58,396 bases of DNA from Nitrospirota bacterium (GCA_016212165.1 JACRGY010000131.1:1-58396); one strand, 5' to 3'; positions 23,533 to 32,844 are shown, counted from the stretch's first letter. Made by a program: numbers and translations. Notes: generated from the sequence alone by a model not told the origin.

Positions 23533-26500
23533 ATTTCCTCCTTTAAAGATAAAAATACCCTGAATGTTGTCCCTATCCCTACTATACTTTCAACCTCCAC
23601 CCTGCCTTTATGCTCCTCAATAATCCTGTTGGTAATTGCAAGTCCAAGCCCTGTGCCCGAGGCCTTTGTTGTATAAAACGGGCTGAAGATAAAAGGCAGG
23701 TCTTTTTCGTCTATGCCGGGCCCTGTATCGCTTATCTCAACCACGACAGAATCTTCTGTCGCATAGGTCTTTACTGCTATTGTGCCCTGTGTGGTTAATG
23801 CCTGGATAGCATTATTGAATATATTGAGCAATGCCTCTTTACCCCTGTTAGGGTCCATAAAGACCAGCGGCGTCTCTCCAAGGTCTTTTAAAAGCATAAT
23901 CCCCCTTTCCTTCAGGTCTGCCTCTACCAGCGATATGATGTCGTTAATAATCTTATTAATATCAACGCTCTCCTTTGACAACCTGGCCTCTTTTACAAAT
24001 CCCAGTATCTCCTTGAGAATATTCTCAAGCCTCCCAACCTCTTTTGCTATAATGCCTGCATATTCCTTGAGGTTTCCGTCGAGTTTTTTCTCAAGTCTTC
24101 TTGCAAACCCTCCAACAGATACCAACGGGTTTCTTATCTCATGCGCAACCTTTGCTGCAACTTCGCCGAGGGCTGCCATCCTCTCTGCTGCAACCAGCTT
24201 CTCCCTGAGGTTATTCAATTCAGTGATATTCCTGACAACATGGACCGTCCCAAGAAATTCCCCCCCTGCATCAAAGACAGGAGAACTCGATGTTAAAAAT
24301 GTTCCTCCCAGATACTTGTCCTCAACCTCTTCGATATATGCCTTCATTGTTGTAACTGTCTTGTGGTGCGGACATTCTGCCCACGGCTCATCCATGCCGT
24401 GGAATACCTTGTAACATTTACTGCCTATTATCTCCTCAACAGGCCTCCCGATTCTGTCGGCCACTGCCTTGTTTATATTTTTTATCGTGTAGTCCTTATC
24501 AGTTATATAGACCATATCCGAGATAGACCTGAAGATATTCTCCAGTTCCGCTTCCGCCTGCGACACCTTTTCAAACAGCCTTGCGCTCTCAACAGCGCTT
24601 GCAACCTGGTTCGAAAAACCGGTGAGAAATTTCATGTCCTCATCAGTTATCAGGCGCCTGGTAAAAAAATTATCCACCCATAATACACCTATGACCCTGT
24701 CCCTTGAGATAAGCGGCACAGTTGCATACGCCTGGGTTCCAAGCTGCTGTATGAGAATGGGATCAGACAATGGTTCAGTTTTAATATCCTGTACATTAAT
24801 AGCTATTTTTTCTTTAACTGTCCGTGTAAGTACAGTATCCTCTTCAATCGAAATCTCCATGCCAAGAGTCAATCTGTCAAGAAAAGAGTCCTTTCTCAGA
24901 GGGCCTGTTTCTATATCGTGCATTATATCGGGAAGCGTCCTCTTTTCTATGGAAAGCTTCTCCCATATACGCCATGCCTCTTCAGGGCTTGCGGGGCCGA
25001 CACCCATGGCGCCTTTCACAACGCCCTTTTTCTCATCAACAAGAAAAAGGATCGCCCTGTTAAAGCCAAGGCCGTCACTCATTGTTACGGCAGTCAATAC
25101 CATCCTGAGCAGCCTCTCAAGGTCCAGCGTGCCTCTCATTGCAGAGCTTATGAAAAATAACCTTGACAGTTCCTGGTTCCTTCTTATGAGTTCCTTTTCA
25201 ACCCGCTTCCTTTCCGATATATCCCTCGATATGCCGCTTATCCCGATAACCTCGCCTGCCGAATCCTTTATGGCTGAAAGCGTCAGGCTCACCTCTATTA
25301 TTGAGCCGTCTTTCTTCTGTCTCAAGGTCTCTATATCCTTGAGGGTCTCTCCTTTTTTTATCCTTTCGATGTTGCTTTTCTCTGCTTCTATGAGAAACTG
25401 CGGGGCAAACGGCAGAAACTTGCCTACGGCCTCGGTATCCGTGTAGCCGAATATCCTCTCGGCCCCCTGGTTCCACGAGGTTATAACTCCATGGAGATCA
25501 GAGGTAACTATTGCATCGGCTGAATTGCCTATGAGGCTTTCAAGATAGTCTTTTGTCTGCGCGACCTCTTTATACAGGCCCAGTATCTCCTCATGATAAA
25601 GTATCCTGTCAGTGATATCCTGTATAAATACGACGCATCCGGTAATGTTTCCGTCATCGTCCTTAACCGGATACGATGTCAGCTCCGCATAGTTCACTCC
25701 TTTAGACTGTGTTATAGAGTTTATCTGCCCTGTTTCATACGTAACCTTTGCGACACAATGAGGGCATATCCCCTCTTCCTTATGAAAAACTTCTATTGCG
25801 CTTCTGCCCACCATCTCGCCGGCAGTCTTATTTGTCCAATCCTCTACAAATTTGTTTACTGATATTATCTCAAAGTCTTTACCGAGTGTAACTATACCGC
25901 CCTGCACGCTGTCAAAGAGGATATCCATCCTCTTTTTTGCCTCAACAGCCTGCCTTTCGCTCAGGCGTTCACTCTCGTAAATCTTCGCCTTTTCTATGGC
26001 TACTGCTGATATAGATGCAAAGGCAATTGCTATATTCATGTCATCCACTGAAAATGACATCACGCCTCCGTCAACATCCATCTTGTCATAAAGGCCGAGA
26101 GTCCCTATAACCTTCCCCCCAACCTTAAGCGGCACACATACTACAGATTTAACATCAATTACAGGCACTCTCATATCAGGAGGCATTTTGGACACATCTT
26201 CAACAAGCAGGGGTTGGGCCTCCTTTGCAACCCACCCTGCTATGCCTTTCCCGACCTCCAGGTCCATCTGCTCTTTCAGATCCTCTGCCAGCCCGTAAGA
26301 AGATTTTATCCTTAGGACATCACCCTCGCGTAATCTTATAATGCAGCCCCTTGCCTCGATGAGTTTTGTAATCTCAGATGCCACTATTCTTAACAGTTCA
26401 TCCAGGTCCATTACCGATGTAACAGTTGTGCCTAATTCATATAAAACTGTAAGTTTCTGTAATTGATTTTTTGTTGATGTGTAGAGTTCAGAATTTCGTA

Positions 26501-27734
26501 CGACAGAACTTATGGTGTGAGCTACTATGTCCATTGTATTAATCTCATCTTCCCTGAAACCATAGGCATTATCTGTTTTAAGCACAAACAGCCCGAAACA
26601 ATGGCTATCCCTGACAATCGGGACAACTAAGAGAGACCCGAACCTGCCGAAATCATCCTTTCCTCCTTCACCCCTCAAGAGAGGATTTTCCGCCTCTATA
26701 TCATTTATAACAACATGTTTGAGATTTTTAATAACTTCCTCTACGATATTGTTATTAAGAGGCAGGCATTTATTCCCGGTTGTTATTCCTGTCCCGCTGC
26801 CTGCCTCAAGACAGAATGCAGCTCTTTCCTGTCTGAAAAGATATATAGAGCAGGTCCCTTTCCCAAGTTTGTTGGCAACAGTCTCGGTAATCATGCCAAG
26901 CGCATCCTTAAGCTCAGGGGTAGTGGCTGCTATCCTTGCCGTCCTGAGCAGCAGTTCTGTCTCTGTAAGTTTATTCTGCACCTTTGTGCTTGTGTCCTGG
27001 AGTCTTTCCACCATCTCATCAAATCTTTTAGAAATTATTCCGAATTCATCCCCCCTCCTGGAACCAATCCTGTAGGCCAACTCTCCCTTGTTTACCATTT
27101 CTGTTGCCCTGAGCAGATCATTAAACGGCGCTGTAATCATCCGTTTCATAAAAAGGGTAAGGGATATAAATGCAAAGGAGCTGAAGACAAAGAGGGCGGC
27201 AAGATAAAACGCTATCTGCCTTTCAATCTTTTCGCCAAGGCTGATGGCGGTTGTGAGAGCGCTTATTGACCTGTTGCGCAAGACATCCAGTTTATCACGT
27301 ATATCTCCTTCTTTTTCCTTAAGCCTGCGCATCATAAGAAGCACATCCCTGTCTCCCACCGGCTGTTCCACAGACACAACGGCATTTGCCAACCCCTTCA
27401 GCTCCTCGAAGTCCTTTCCTATTACTTCTATGACTTCTTTGTCCTGCGTAGACCTATGGAGGCGGCTAAATGCCTTATAAGTTTCTTTCAGTTTTTGGCG
27501 ATATTCTCTTTTGAACCTGGCATTGCCTGTGATGCCCCATCCTTCGGCAGCCATGACAAAATCTATTACGGATGACTTCCATTCCTCGTAAAGATTATGC
27601 TCTTCAGTAACTGCCTTCTGACTTGCAAAATTACTGCTCATGCGGTCAAAAATAAGAAAACTTCCGGCAACAAGCGCTGCGGTAAGTAAAATAAAGGCTA
27701 TTGAAAAAAGTATAAGTTTTGCCCTGATGCCCAT
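23529..27734 (-). CDS. Multi-sensor histidine kinase (TM-HAMP-GAF-GAF-PAS-PAS-GAF-PAS-HisKA-HATPase)
   Basis: At 1401 residues this is an unusually long membrane kinase. In order: membrane helix (about 7-30), exported helical sensor, second helix (about 174-195), HAMP (about 196-250), GAF (about 265-420), GAF (about 430-590), PAS with a CPHC pair (about 610-730), PAS/PAC (about 745-870), GAF (about 880-1075), PAS (about 1085-1180), HisKA with VAHEIRNPLVS, and HATPase_c with NIFNNAIQAL, DTGPGID and GTGLGLAI. It senses both outside and cytosolic signals. It is coupled to the single-domain regulator by a 4-nt overlap and follows glgA by 8 nt. Confidence 0.95.
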   Translation of the reverse strand: MGIRAKLILFSIAFILLTAALVAGSFLIFDRMSSNFASQKAVTEEHNLYEEWKSSVIDFVMAAEGWGITGNARFKREYRQKLKETYKAFSRLHRSTQDKEVIEVIGKDFEELKGLANAVVSVEQPVGDRDVLLMMRRLKEKEGDIRDKLDVLRNRSISALTTAISLGEKIERQIAFYLAALFVFSSFAFISLTLFMKRMITAPFNDLLRATEMVNKGELAYRIGSRRGDEFGIISKRFDEMVERLQDTSTKVQNKLTETELLLRTARIAATTPELKDALGMITETVANKLGKGTCSIYLFRQERAAFCLEAGSGTGITTGNKCLPLNNNIVEEVIKNLKHVVINDIEAENPLLRGEGGKDDFGRFGSLLVVPIVRDSHCFGLFVLKTDNAYGFREDEINTMDIVAHTISSVVRNSELYTSTKNQLQKLTVLYELGTTVTSVMDLDELLRIVASEITKLIEARGCIIRLREGDVLRIKSSYGLAEDLKEQMDLEVGKGIAGWVAKEAQPLLVEDVSKMPPDMRVPVIDVKSVVCVPLKVGGKVIGTLGLYDKMDVDGGVMSFSVDDMNIAIAFASISAVAIEKAKIYESERLSERQAVEAKKRMDILFDSVQGGIVTLGKDFEIISVNKFVEDWTNKTAGEMVGRSAIEVFHKEEGICPHCVAKVTYETGQINSITQSKGVNYAELTSYPVKDDDGNITGCVVFIQDITDRILYHEEILGLYKEVAQTKDYLESLIGNSADAIVTSDLHGVITSWNQGAERIFGYTDTEAVGKFLPFAPQFLIEAEKSNIERIKKGETLKDIETLRQKKDGSIIEVSLTLSAIKDSAGEVIGISGISRDISERKRVEKELIRRNQELSRLFFISSAMRGTLDLERLLRMVLTAVTMSDGLGFNRAILFLVDEKKGVVKGAMGVGPASPEEAWRIWEKLSIEKRTLPDIMHDIETGPLRKDSFLDRLTLGMEISIEEDTVLTRTVKEKIAINVQDIKTEPLSDPILIQQLGTQAYATVPLISRDRVIGVLWVDNFFTRRLITDEDMKFLTGFSNQVASAVESARLFEKVSQAEAELENIFRSISDMVYITDKDYTIKNINKAVADRIGRPVEEIIGSKCYKVFHGMDEPWAECPHHKTVTTMKAYIEEVEDKYLGGTFLTSSSPVFDAGGEFLGTVHVVRNITELNNLREKLVAAERMAALGEVAAKVAHEIRNPLVSVGGFARRLEKKLDGNLKEYAGIIAKEVGRLENILKEILGFVKEARLSKESVDINKIINDIISLVEADLKERGIMLLKDLGETPLVFMDPNRGKEALLNIFNNAIQALTTQGTIAVKTYATEDSVVVEISDTGPGIDEKDLPFIFSPFYTTKASGTGLGLAITNRIIEEHKGRVEVESIVGIGTTFRVFLSLKEEI

Positions 27735-27742
27735 ATACCCTC

Positions 27743-29200
27743 TTATTGCCTTTTCACTTCTATAACACGGTTATAAAGCCCGATATATTTTTTTGCAGAG
27801 TTCCCCCATGAAAAATCCGTCTTCATTGCATTAAGAATCAGTTTCTGCCATCTGATTTCATCAACATATACGCATAATGCCCGTTTGAGGCACCCCGAGA
27901 GTGCAGAAGGTGTATAATCAGAGAAAAGGAAACCGGTGCCATTGCCTGTAAGCGGTTCATAGTCCATGACCGTGTCTGCAAGCCCGCCGGTCTTTCTCGC
28001 GACAGGAATTGTTCCATACCTCATGGCAATTAGCTGTCCCAGGCCGCAAGGTTCGTATCCTGACGGCATCAGGAACATATCAGCTCCGGCATATATTTTA
28101 TGGGCCAAGCTTTCTTCAAATCCAATCTTTACATATACCCTGCCTTTATATTTTTCTGCGGCATCAGACAATTTCTTATGAAAAATCTCATCTCCCTTGC
28201 CGAGGATAATAATATTTGAGCCTGTTGAAATAATCTCTTCAAGCGCCTCTAAAACAAGGTCAACCCCCTTCTGGCCGGACAGCCTGCCTACCATGCCTGC
28301 AACAGGCCTTTTGATATCCGGTTTCATTGAGCAGTCTTTCAGGAGCTGCAGCTTGCATTTTATTTTCCCTTCGATATTTTTAATGCTATATTTTTTTTGT
28401 ATAAGGCTGTCTGACTGCGGATTCCATTCGTTATAGTCTATGCCGTTTACAATTCCTGCGAGAGCTGACGCCCTTTTCCTCAAAACCCCGTCAAGCCCGA
28501 AACCGTGCTCCCGGCCCAATATCTCCCTTGCATAGTTGTTGCTGACAGTGGTTATGAAATCTGCGAATATTAAACCGGCCTTCAAAAAACTTATCTTTCC
28601 GTAAAACTCAATCCCCTCAGGATTAAACCATACAGGATCAAACCCGGTTAAAGGCATTGCTGAAGGAGGGAACAATCCCTGATAGCCGAGATTGTGAATT
28701 GTAATTACTGAAGCAGTCCCGCTGAAGAACCTGTCACGCCTGTACAAAGTCTTAAGATACATGGGCAACAGCCCGGCCTGCCAGTCATTGCAATGGATCA
28801 CATCGGGTTTAAATTCAAGCGCCTTGCATGCCTCAAGTATTCCTCTGGAAAAAAACACAAAGCGTGACGCATTGTCAGGATAGTCGCCCAGGGGAGTGCC
28901 ATAGAGCTCGTCCCTGTCAAAAAACTCATTACACTCAAGAAAATAGGCTGCCGCTTTATCCGCCTGCGGGCCGCTGCTGAATATCCGCCCTGTAACATTA
29001 TTGTTGCTCACAGGCACCTTGATCTTCAGCCCTGTATTTTTAAGCCTGAATTTTTCCCTTACCCCTTTATAAAGAGGCATGATAAGGCATGCCTCCTCCT
29101 TCCTGCGGTTGTATTCACCAAGCAGCGCACCGGTCACATCCGCAAGCCCGCCTGTCTTGGCAAACGGCACTGCCTCAGGCGTTGCAATGAGTATCTTCAC
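27743..29200 (-). CDS. glgA: Glycogen/starch synthase GlgA (GT5)
   Basis: About 485 residues. The N terminus KILIATPEAVPFAKTGGLADV holds the ADP-glucose-binding KTGGL motif, and the C-terminal half has MVGRLSGQKG, EPCGLGQLIAMRYG and ARKTGGLADTV. It extends glycogen from ADP-glucose. The GTG at 29200 is chosen because it starts exactly at the family N terminus behind a GGAG site; the open frame to 29308 is an artefact of reading through the upstream heptamer arrays. It lies between galT and the sensor kinase in one operon. Confidence 0.94.
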   Translation of the reverse strand: MKILIATPEAVPFAKTGGLADVTGALLGEYNRRKEEACLIMPLYKGVREKFRLKNTGLKIKVPVSNNNVTGRIFSSGPQADKAAAYFLECNEFFDRDELYGTPLGDYPDNASRFVFFSRGILEACKALEFKPDVIHCNDWQAGLLPMYLKTLYRRDRFFSGTASVITIHNLGYQGLFPPSAMPLTGFDPVWFNPEGIEFYGKISFLKAGLIFADFITTVSNNYAREILGREHGFGLDGVLRKRASALAGIVNGIDYNEWNPQSDSLIQKKYSIKNIEGKIKCKLQLLKDCSMKPDIKRPVAGMVGRLSGQKGVDLVLEALEEIISTGSNIIILGKGDEIFHKKLSDAAEKYKGRVYVKIGFEESLAHKIYAGADMFLMPSGYEPCGLGQLIAMRYGTIPVARKTGGLADTVMDYEPLTGNGTGFLFSDYTPSALSGCLKRALCVYVDEIRWQKLILNAMKTDFSWGNSAKKYIGLYNRVIEVKRQ

Positions 29201-29220
29201 CTCGAACTCCGCTCGATTGT

Positions 29221-29320
29221 AAAATAGAAAATGCAAAATGGAAAATGCAAAACAAAAAACTTCACCGGGGCCTGAAATTTTCTTAAATTCGCAATTTGCA
29301 ACCTGCAATTTGCATTTTGC
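29221..29320. repeat. Paired inverted heptamer arrays between galT and glgA
   Basis: Two heptanucleotide arrays face each other: units of AAAATGC type at 29221-29255 and units of GCATTTT-complementary type (AATTTGC, AACCTGC, ATTTTGC) at 29286-29320, separated by 30 nt of unique sequence. Together they can fold into an imperfect hairpin. The arrays run from the galT stop to about 20 nt before the glgA start. Confidence 0.75.
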
Positions 29321-29324
29321 ATTG

Positions 29325-30320
29325 TTATATCTTTGCCTCTCTCATAAACTTTGCTGCCTCCTCCGGAGGCGTCGGATTTATATAAAAACCTGACCCCCAC
29401 TCAAAGCCCGCCATCTTTGTCAGCGTTGGCATTACCTCAATATGCCAGTGATAGTAATCGTTCGTCTCATCATAGAAGGGTGATGTGTGAATGATGAAAT
29501 TATACGGAGGGATATCAAGTATCCTGTCCATCTGCTTAAGTATCCTCTGGAGTATATCTGCAAGCATCGAAAAGTCCTTATTAGGAGGATAAAAGGAAGA
29601 TTCATGCTGCTTTGGCAAAATCCATGTCTCAAAAGGGGCCCTTGGCGCAAAGGGCGCAAGGGCCAGATAATTTTTGTTTTCATATATTACGCGCTTGCCG
29701 TCTTCAAGCTCCTGGCTTATCACATCGCAGAAAATACATCTCTCCTTAAAATGGAAATACTGTTCTGCTGCATCAAGCTCTTCCTTAACAAGTTTTGGCA
29801 CGATAGGAAGGGCTATGAGCTGGCTGTGCGTATGCTCCAGAGAGGCGCCTGCATCCTCTCCCTCGTTTTTGAATATCAAAACGTATCTGAATCTCTGGTC
29901 TTTTTTCAGGTCATTAAGCCTCAGGTAGTAGGCCCACAGCACATCTTCAACTGCCTTAAGGGTCATTGTTGATATGGAAAGATTATGCTGGGGCGTCTCT
30001 ATGACAACCTCATGCGCCCCGGTCCCGCTCATCTTATCAAAGATTCCTTCGCCAGTCTTGCTTAATTCGCCGTGTATCTGGAGCGCAGGAAATTTATTGG
30101 GCACAACGCGCAAAGTCCAGCCTGCTGAATTAGGCTGAGTGTCCACAGGCCTGAAGGCCATTATCTCCGGCGGCGCTGTGTGCTCATTGCCGGGGCAGAA
30201 CGGGCAGAACCCTCCCTTCTTTCTCTGTGAAGGCGATATGAAGTCAGTCGGCCTTTTGCCCCTTTCAACAGAGATAATTACCCAGCGCCCGACAATAGGA
30301 TCTTTTCTAAGTTCAGACAT
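29325..30320 (-). CDS. galT: Galactose-1-phosphate uridylyltransferase GalT
   Basis: The 331-residue protein opens with MSELRKDPIVGRWVIIS and has the zinc-site CPFCPGNE motif and the catalytic HTHSQL (His-x-His) of HIT-superfamily GalT, plus FETWILPKQH and a C-terminal WHIEVMPTL. It exchanges UMP between UDP-glucose and galactose-1-phosphate. In non-Leloir bacteria such proteins can act on other sugar phosphates or ADP-glucose; the glgA neighbour fits a glycogen-linked role. A GGAGG site gives a confident start. It is first in the operon. Confidence 0.92.
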   Translation of the reverse strand: MSELRKDPIVGRWVIISVERGKRPTDFISPSQRKKGGFCPFCPGNEHTAPPEIMAFRPVDTQPNSAGWTLRVVPNKFPALQIHGELSKTGEGIFDKMSGTGAHEVVIETPQHNLSISTMTLKAVEDVLWAYYLRLNDLKKDQRFRYVLIFKNEGEDAGASLEHTHSQLIALPIVPKLVKEELDAAEQYFHFKERCIFCDVISQELEDGKRVIYENKNYLALAPFAPRAPFETWILPKQHESSFYPPNKDFSMLADILQRILKQMDRILDIPPYNFIIHTSPFYDETNDYYHWHIEVMPTLTKMAGFEWGSGFYINPTPPEEAAKFMREAKI

Positions 30321-30335
30321 ATATCCTCCGGTATA

Positions 30336-30420
30336 AATTCAAAAATTCAAGATTAAAAATGCAAAGTTACGGGCTTCCTGTCAACCAGCCTTAAGTTTTA
30401 CATTTTTGATTTTCATATTA
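30336..30420. repeat. Paired heptamer arrays in the galT/MBL divergent spacer
   Basis: Degenerate 7-nt units of AAATTCA/AAATGCA type (30336-30370) and ACATTTT/TGATTTT type (30393-30420) flank 22 nt of unique sequence and are roughly inverted to each other. The arrangement is the same as in the galT-glgA gap, though less regular. Confidence 0.55.
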
Positions 30421-30444
30421 TATCACAATAGGATATAATCCCCT

Positions 30445-31413
30445 ATGAAACCAACTTTTCATCACAGGCTTGTAAATAATTCATTTGAAGACCCATGCGT
30501 ATATGTAAGGGTGCTCAGGGAAAAACGCGCCTTCCTCTTTGACCTCGGATTCATAAGCAGGTTGAGCCCAAGCGATATTCAGAAGGTAACCGACGTCTTT
30601 GAAACACATACCCACATAGACCATTTTATAGGATTTGATATTATGCTGAGGGCGCTCCTCAGGAGAGAAACTCCGCTGAAGATATTCGGCCCTGCCAATA
30701 TAATAGAGTGCACCGAGGGAAAGCTTAAGGGTTACACATGGAACCTGATTCAGGAATATCCTCTCAGAATAGAAGTCTTTGGGATAGAAGAGGGCTTTAT
30801 AAGACATGCGGGTTTTTATGCAGAAAACTGTTTCCGCAGAAAAGATTATGAAAAAATATCATTCGACGGAATTGTTTTAAAGGAACCGCCTTTTGAGATA
30901 AAGGCTGTGTGCCTGAAACATCAGATACCGAGCCTCGGGTTTTCTCTTAAAGAGGACTTTCACATAAACATAGACAAGGCAGCTCTCGGTGGGATGGGGC
31001 TTCCTGTCGGGCAGTGGCTCTCTGAATTCAAAAAGGCAGTCAGGGAAAATGCTTCTGTGAAAACGGAATTCAAAATCTCAGGCAAGAGATATTCAATGAA
31101 AGAACTGGAAGGTATTGCAAAGATAACAAGGGGGCAAAAGATATCATACATATCGGATTCTTCGATGGATGAAGCCAACATAAAAAAAATAATTGATTTT
31201 GTGAAAGACTCTGATACGCTTTACTGCGAGGCATATTTCATCGAGAAAGACAGGGAAAGGGCTGTAGAGAGGCATCACCTGACGGCAAAGACCGCAGGGA
31301 GGATTGCAAGGGAGGCAGGCGTTAAGAACCTTGTGGTAATGCACTTTTCTCCAAAATACCGGGAATTTCCTGATGAGCCTGAAAAAGAGGCGATGATGGA
31401 ATATAATAGATAA
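30445..31413 (+). CDS. MBL-fold metallo-hydrolase, RNase Z-like
   Basis: The 322-residue protein has the metallo-beta-lactamase signature HTHIDH near residue 53 and later metal ligands in CLKHQIPSLG, ISYISDSSMDE and ERHHLTA, in the order of the RNase Z/ElaC family. It may process tRNA 3' ends, which fits the tRNA gene 160 bp downstream, but the flexible-arm features of true RNase Z are not clear. A TATAAT box ends 5 nt before the ATG with no ribosome site. A hairpin element follows the stop codon. Confidence 0.82.
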   Translation: MKPTFHHRLVNNSFEDPCVYVRVLREKRAFLFDLGFISRLSPSDIQKVTDVFETHTHIDHFIGFDIMLRALLRRETPLKIFGPANIIECTEGKLKGYTWNLIQEYPLRIEVFGIEEGFIRHAGFYAENCFRRKDYEKISFDGIVLKEPPFEIKAVCLKHQIPSLGFSLKEDFHINIDKAALGGMGLPVGQWLSEFKKAVRENASVKTEFKISGKRYSMKELEGIAKITRGQKISYISDSSMDEANIKKIIDFVKDSDTLYCEAYFIEKDRERAVERHHLTAKTAGRIAREAGVKNLVVMHFSPKYREFPDEPEKEAMMEYNR

Positions 31414-31421
31414 TGGTTAAT

Positions 31422-31545
31422 AATCAGGATATAATATTTTCGCTCATTCTCGCTGCGCTCCGAGGTATTTTGCCTCTTTATTATTTTAAGCATTAACTGT
31501 TGGACTATCGGCAAAATAAAGCCGCTCAAACACTATATCCTGATT
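31422..31545 (-). repeat. Long hairpin element, copy 2 (inverted relative to copy 1)
   Basis: Perfect 12-nt inverted repeats (AATCAGGATATA at 31422-31433 and its complement at 31534-31545) close a 124-bp segment. Read on the minus strand, its interior repeats copy 1: TTTGAGCGG, ATTTTGCC, CCGATAGTC, GAGGCAAAAT and GAGAATGAGCGA. The inner stem is ATTTTGCC/GGCAAAAT where copy 1 has ATTTTACC/GGTAAAAT. It lies 8 nt after the MBL stop and 28 nt before tRNA-Thr. Confidence 0.75.
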
Positions 31546-31573
31546 GTTTTAAAAATGTATAATGTAAGCTAAT

Positions 31574-31645
31574 GCCGGGATAGCACAGTGGTAGTGCAGC
31601 TGATTCGTAATCAGCAGGCCGCGGGTTCAAGTCCCGCTCCCGGCT
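31574..31645 (+). tRNA. tRNA-Thr (anticodon CGT)
   Basis: A complete cloverleaf can be folded: acceptor GCCGGGA/TCCCGGC, D stem GCAC/GTGC, anticodon stem GCTGA/TCAGC with loop TTCGTAA, and T stem GCGGG/CCCGC with loop TTCAAGT. The anticodon CGT reads ACG (Thr). The 3' CCA is not encoded. A TATAAT box at 31558-31563 places transcription start a few bases upstream. Confidence 0.95.
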
Positions 31646-31855
31646 TTTCAAGCCCTTTTAGCCATTTTACCACTGAATATAAGACAAGTTTACCCCTTTA
31701 AATAGGAACTTCTTCCAATTGTGCGAAGACCGCCCTTCTGTTACGCTAGAATCAAGAAATAAAAAAGGAGGTAGAGGTAAGAGAGTAAGGCAGCAAGGGT
31801 TACAAAAAACATGTCTGACGGTATAATCAGACAAATTACGAAAGGAGGAGTAAAA

Positions 31856-32245
31856 ATGTTAAAGCTAAAACACATAGGCGGAGAGAGAGTAAAAGGAGGA
31901 AATTACTGGAACTTCTCAACAGGTGAGCGCATCACCATCGAATCCGGCAGCGTGCTTCCTGGTGACAGCTCGGTAACATATTACAACGCCCATCCTGCTG
32001 TAATTTTGCTGGCAAGCCCTATCCTGGGCCTTGTATATGCTACTTTTCTTCCATTCATAGGGATTGCAGTATTGGTGAAGGTTGTGGGGACAAAACTGTT
32101 CGGCGGTGTTATCGAGGGAGTATCCAGCGTTGCAACATTCAATTGGAGGCCGTCTGAGGCATACCTTGCAGGCAAAAAGCATAAAAAGGAAGCAAAAGAC
32201 TCAAAAAAGAAAACAGGACACAAAGATTCAGAAGAAAATGAATGA
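31856..32245 (+). CDS. Small membrane protein of unknown function
   Basis: A 129-residue protein I do not recognise. It has a soluble N-terminal half (LKLKHIGGERVKGGNYWNFSTGER), a long hydrophobic hairpin (AVILLASPILGLVYATFLPFI, then IAVLVKVVGTKLFGG) and a strongly basic tail (KKHKKEAKDSKKK). It looks like a two-helix inner membrane protein with a cytoplasmic tail. The ATG at 31856 is chosen for its AAAGGAGGAG site; the frame is open to 31811. It stands alone between a tRNA and a perfect terminator-type hairpin. The 210 bp upstream hold no other gene that I can see. Confidence 0.7.
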   Translation: MLKLKHIGGERVKGGNYWNFSTGERITIESGSVLPGDSSVTYYNAHPAVILLASPILGLVYATFLPFIGIAVLVKVVGTKLFGGVIEGVSSVATFNWRPSEAYLAGKKHKKEAKDSKKKTGHKDSEENE

Positions 32246-32253
32246 AGGCAGAA

Positions 32254-32287
32254 CGAGGGGGTTTTGATTCAGGTAAAAACCCCCTCG
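32254..32287. terminator. Bidirectional hairpin terminator
   Basis: A perfect 12-bp stem (CGAGGGGGTTTT/AAAACCCCCTCG) with a 10-nt loop lies 8 nt after the small membrane protein gene and before the convergent lipoprotein gene. The stem itself ends in A/T tracts, so it can work in both directions, but no long T run follows it. Confidence 0.7.
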
Positions 32288-32358
32288 ATATTTGGTAATC
32301 TGACGGCGTACTTGCCTTAATCCAATGCAGGGACAAAGCCGGAGGGAAGATATATCCC

Positions 32359-32841
32359 CTAATACTTTTTTCTCTTTTGTTCAAGCTGGATGTCAAGAGA
32401 CTTCATCTTCTCAATAACATCATTTATCTTCTGATTTTCCTCTTTTATCCTGTTATTCTCTTTTGTCAAAAGTTCTATCTTCTTCAAAAGTGCCAGAAGG
32501 TTCTGAACATCATCTGCCTTTCCTCCTTCAGGCTCAAGGGAGATAAATGTCTCCAGCTCTTTAACTGCTCTTAAATAATCGGGGAACGGGTTTTTATGGT
32601 CTGCGTGAAGCAGGGCAAGTTGAAGATGTGCCCTGGCCTGCACAGACACATCAGAATGCGTTTTAGCTATTTTTTCCAGCCTTGCAATCTCTTTGGGGAA
32701 ATCCTTGGGTTTTAGCCTGGTGGAATATTTCATATCCTTCAGCTCTGCATCTTTGTGCAAAGGCGCAGGGGCACACTGAGACAGCAGCAACGCGATAAAA
32801 ACTAACAAAACTAATCTGGCTATACTATGCGTCCCGAACAT
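32359..32841 (-). CDS. Probable lipoprotein with helical repeats and C-terminal coiled coil
   Basis: The 160-residue protein has a signal ending LLLSQC, a lipobox whose -1 residue is Gln instead of Gly, Ala or Ser, so lipidation is likely but not certain. The middle (about 45-115) forms TPR-like helix pairs (ARAHLQLALLHADHKN, RAVKELETFISLEPEG), and the end (about 120-158) is a coiled coil (LLTKENNRIKEENQKINDVIEKM). It starts 3 nt after the GGDEF gene stops. A periplasmic lipoprotein co-transcribed with a sensor recalls QseG with QseE, but homology is not evident. Confidence 0.75.
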   Translation of the reverse strand: MFGTHSIARLVLLVFIALLLSQCAPAPLHKDAELKDMKYSTRLKPKDFPKEIARLEKIAKTHSDVSVQARAHLQLALLHADHKNPFPDYLRAVKELETFISLEPEGGKADDVQNLLALLKKIELLTKENNRIKEENQKINDVIEKMKSLDIQLEQKRKKY

Positions 32842-32844
32842 TTT

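Noticed and set aside
29197-29400. Extended glgA or alternative frame across the galT-glgA gap
   Set aside because: The extra residues derive from heptamer arrays and overlap galT. A GTG with a ribosome site at 29200 gives the family N terminus.
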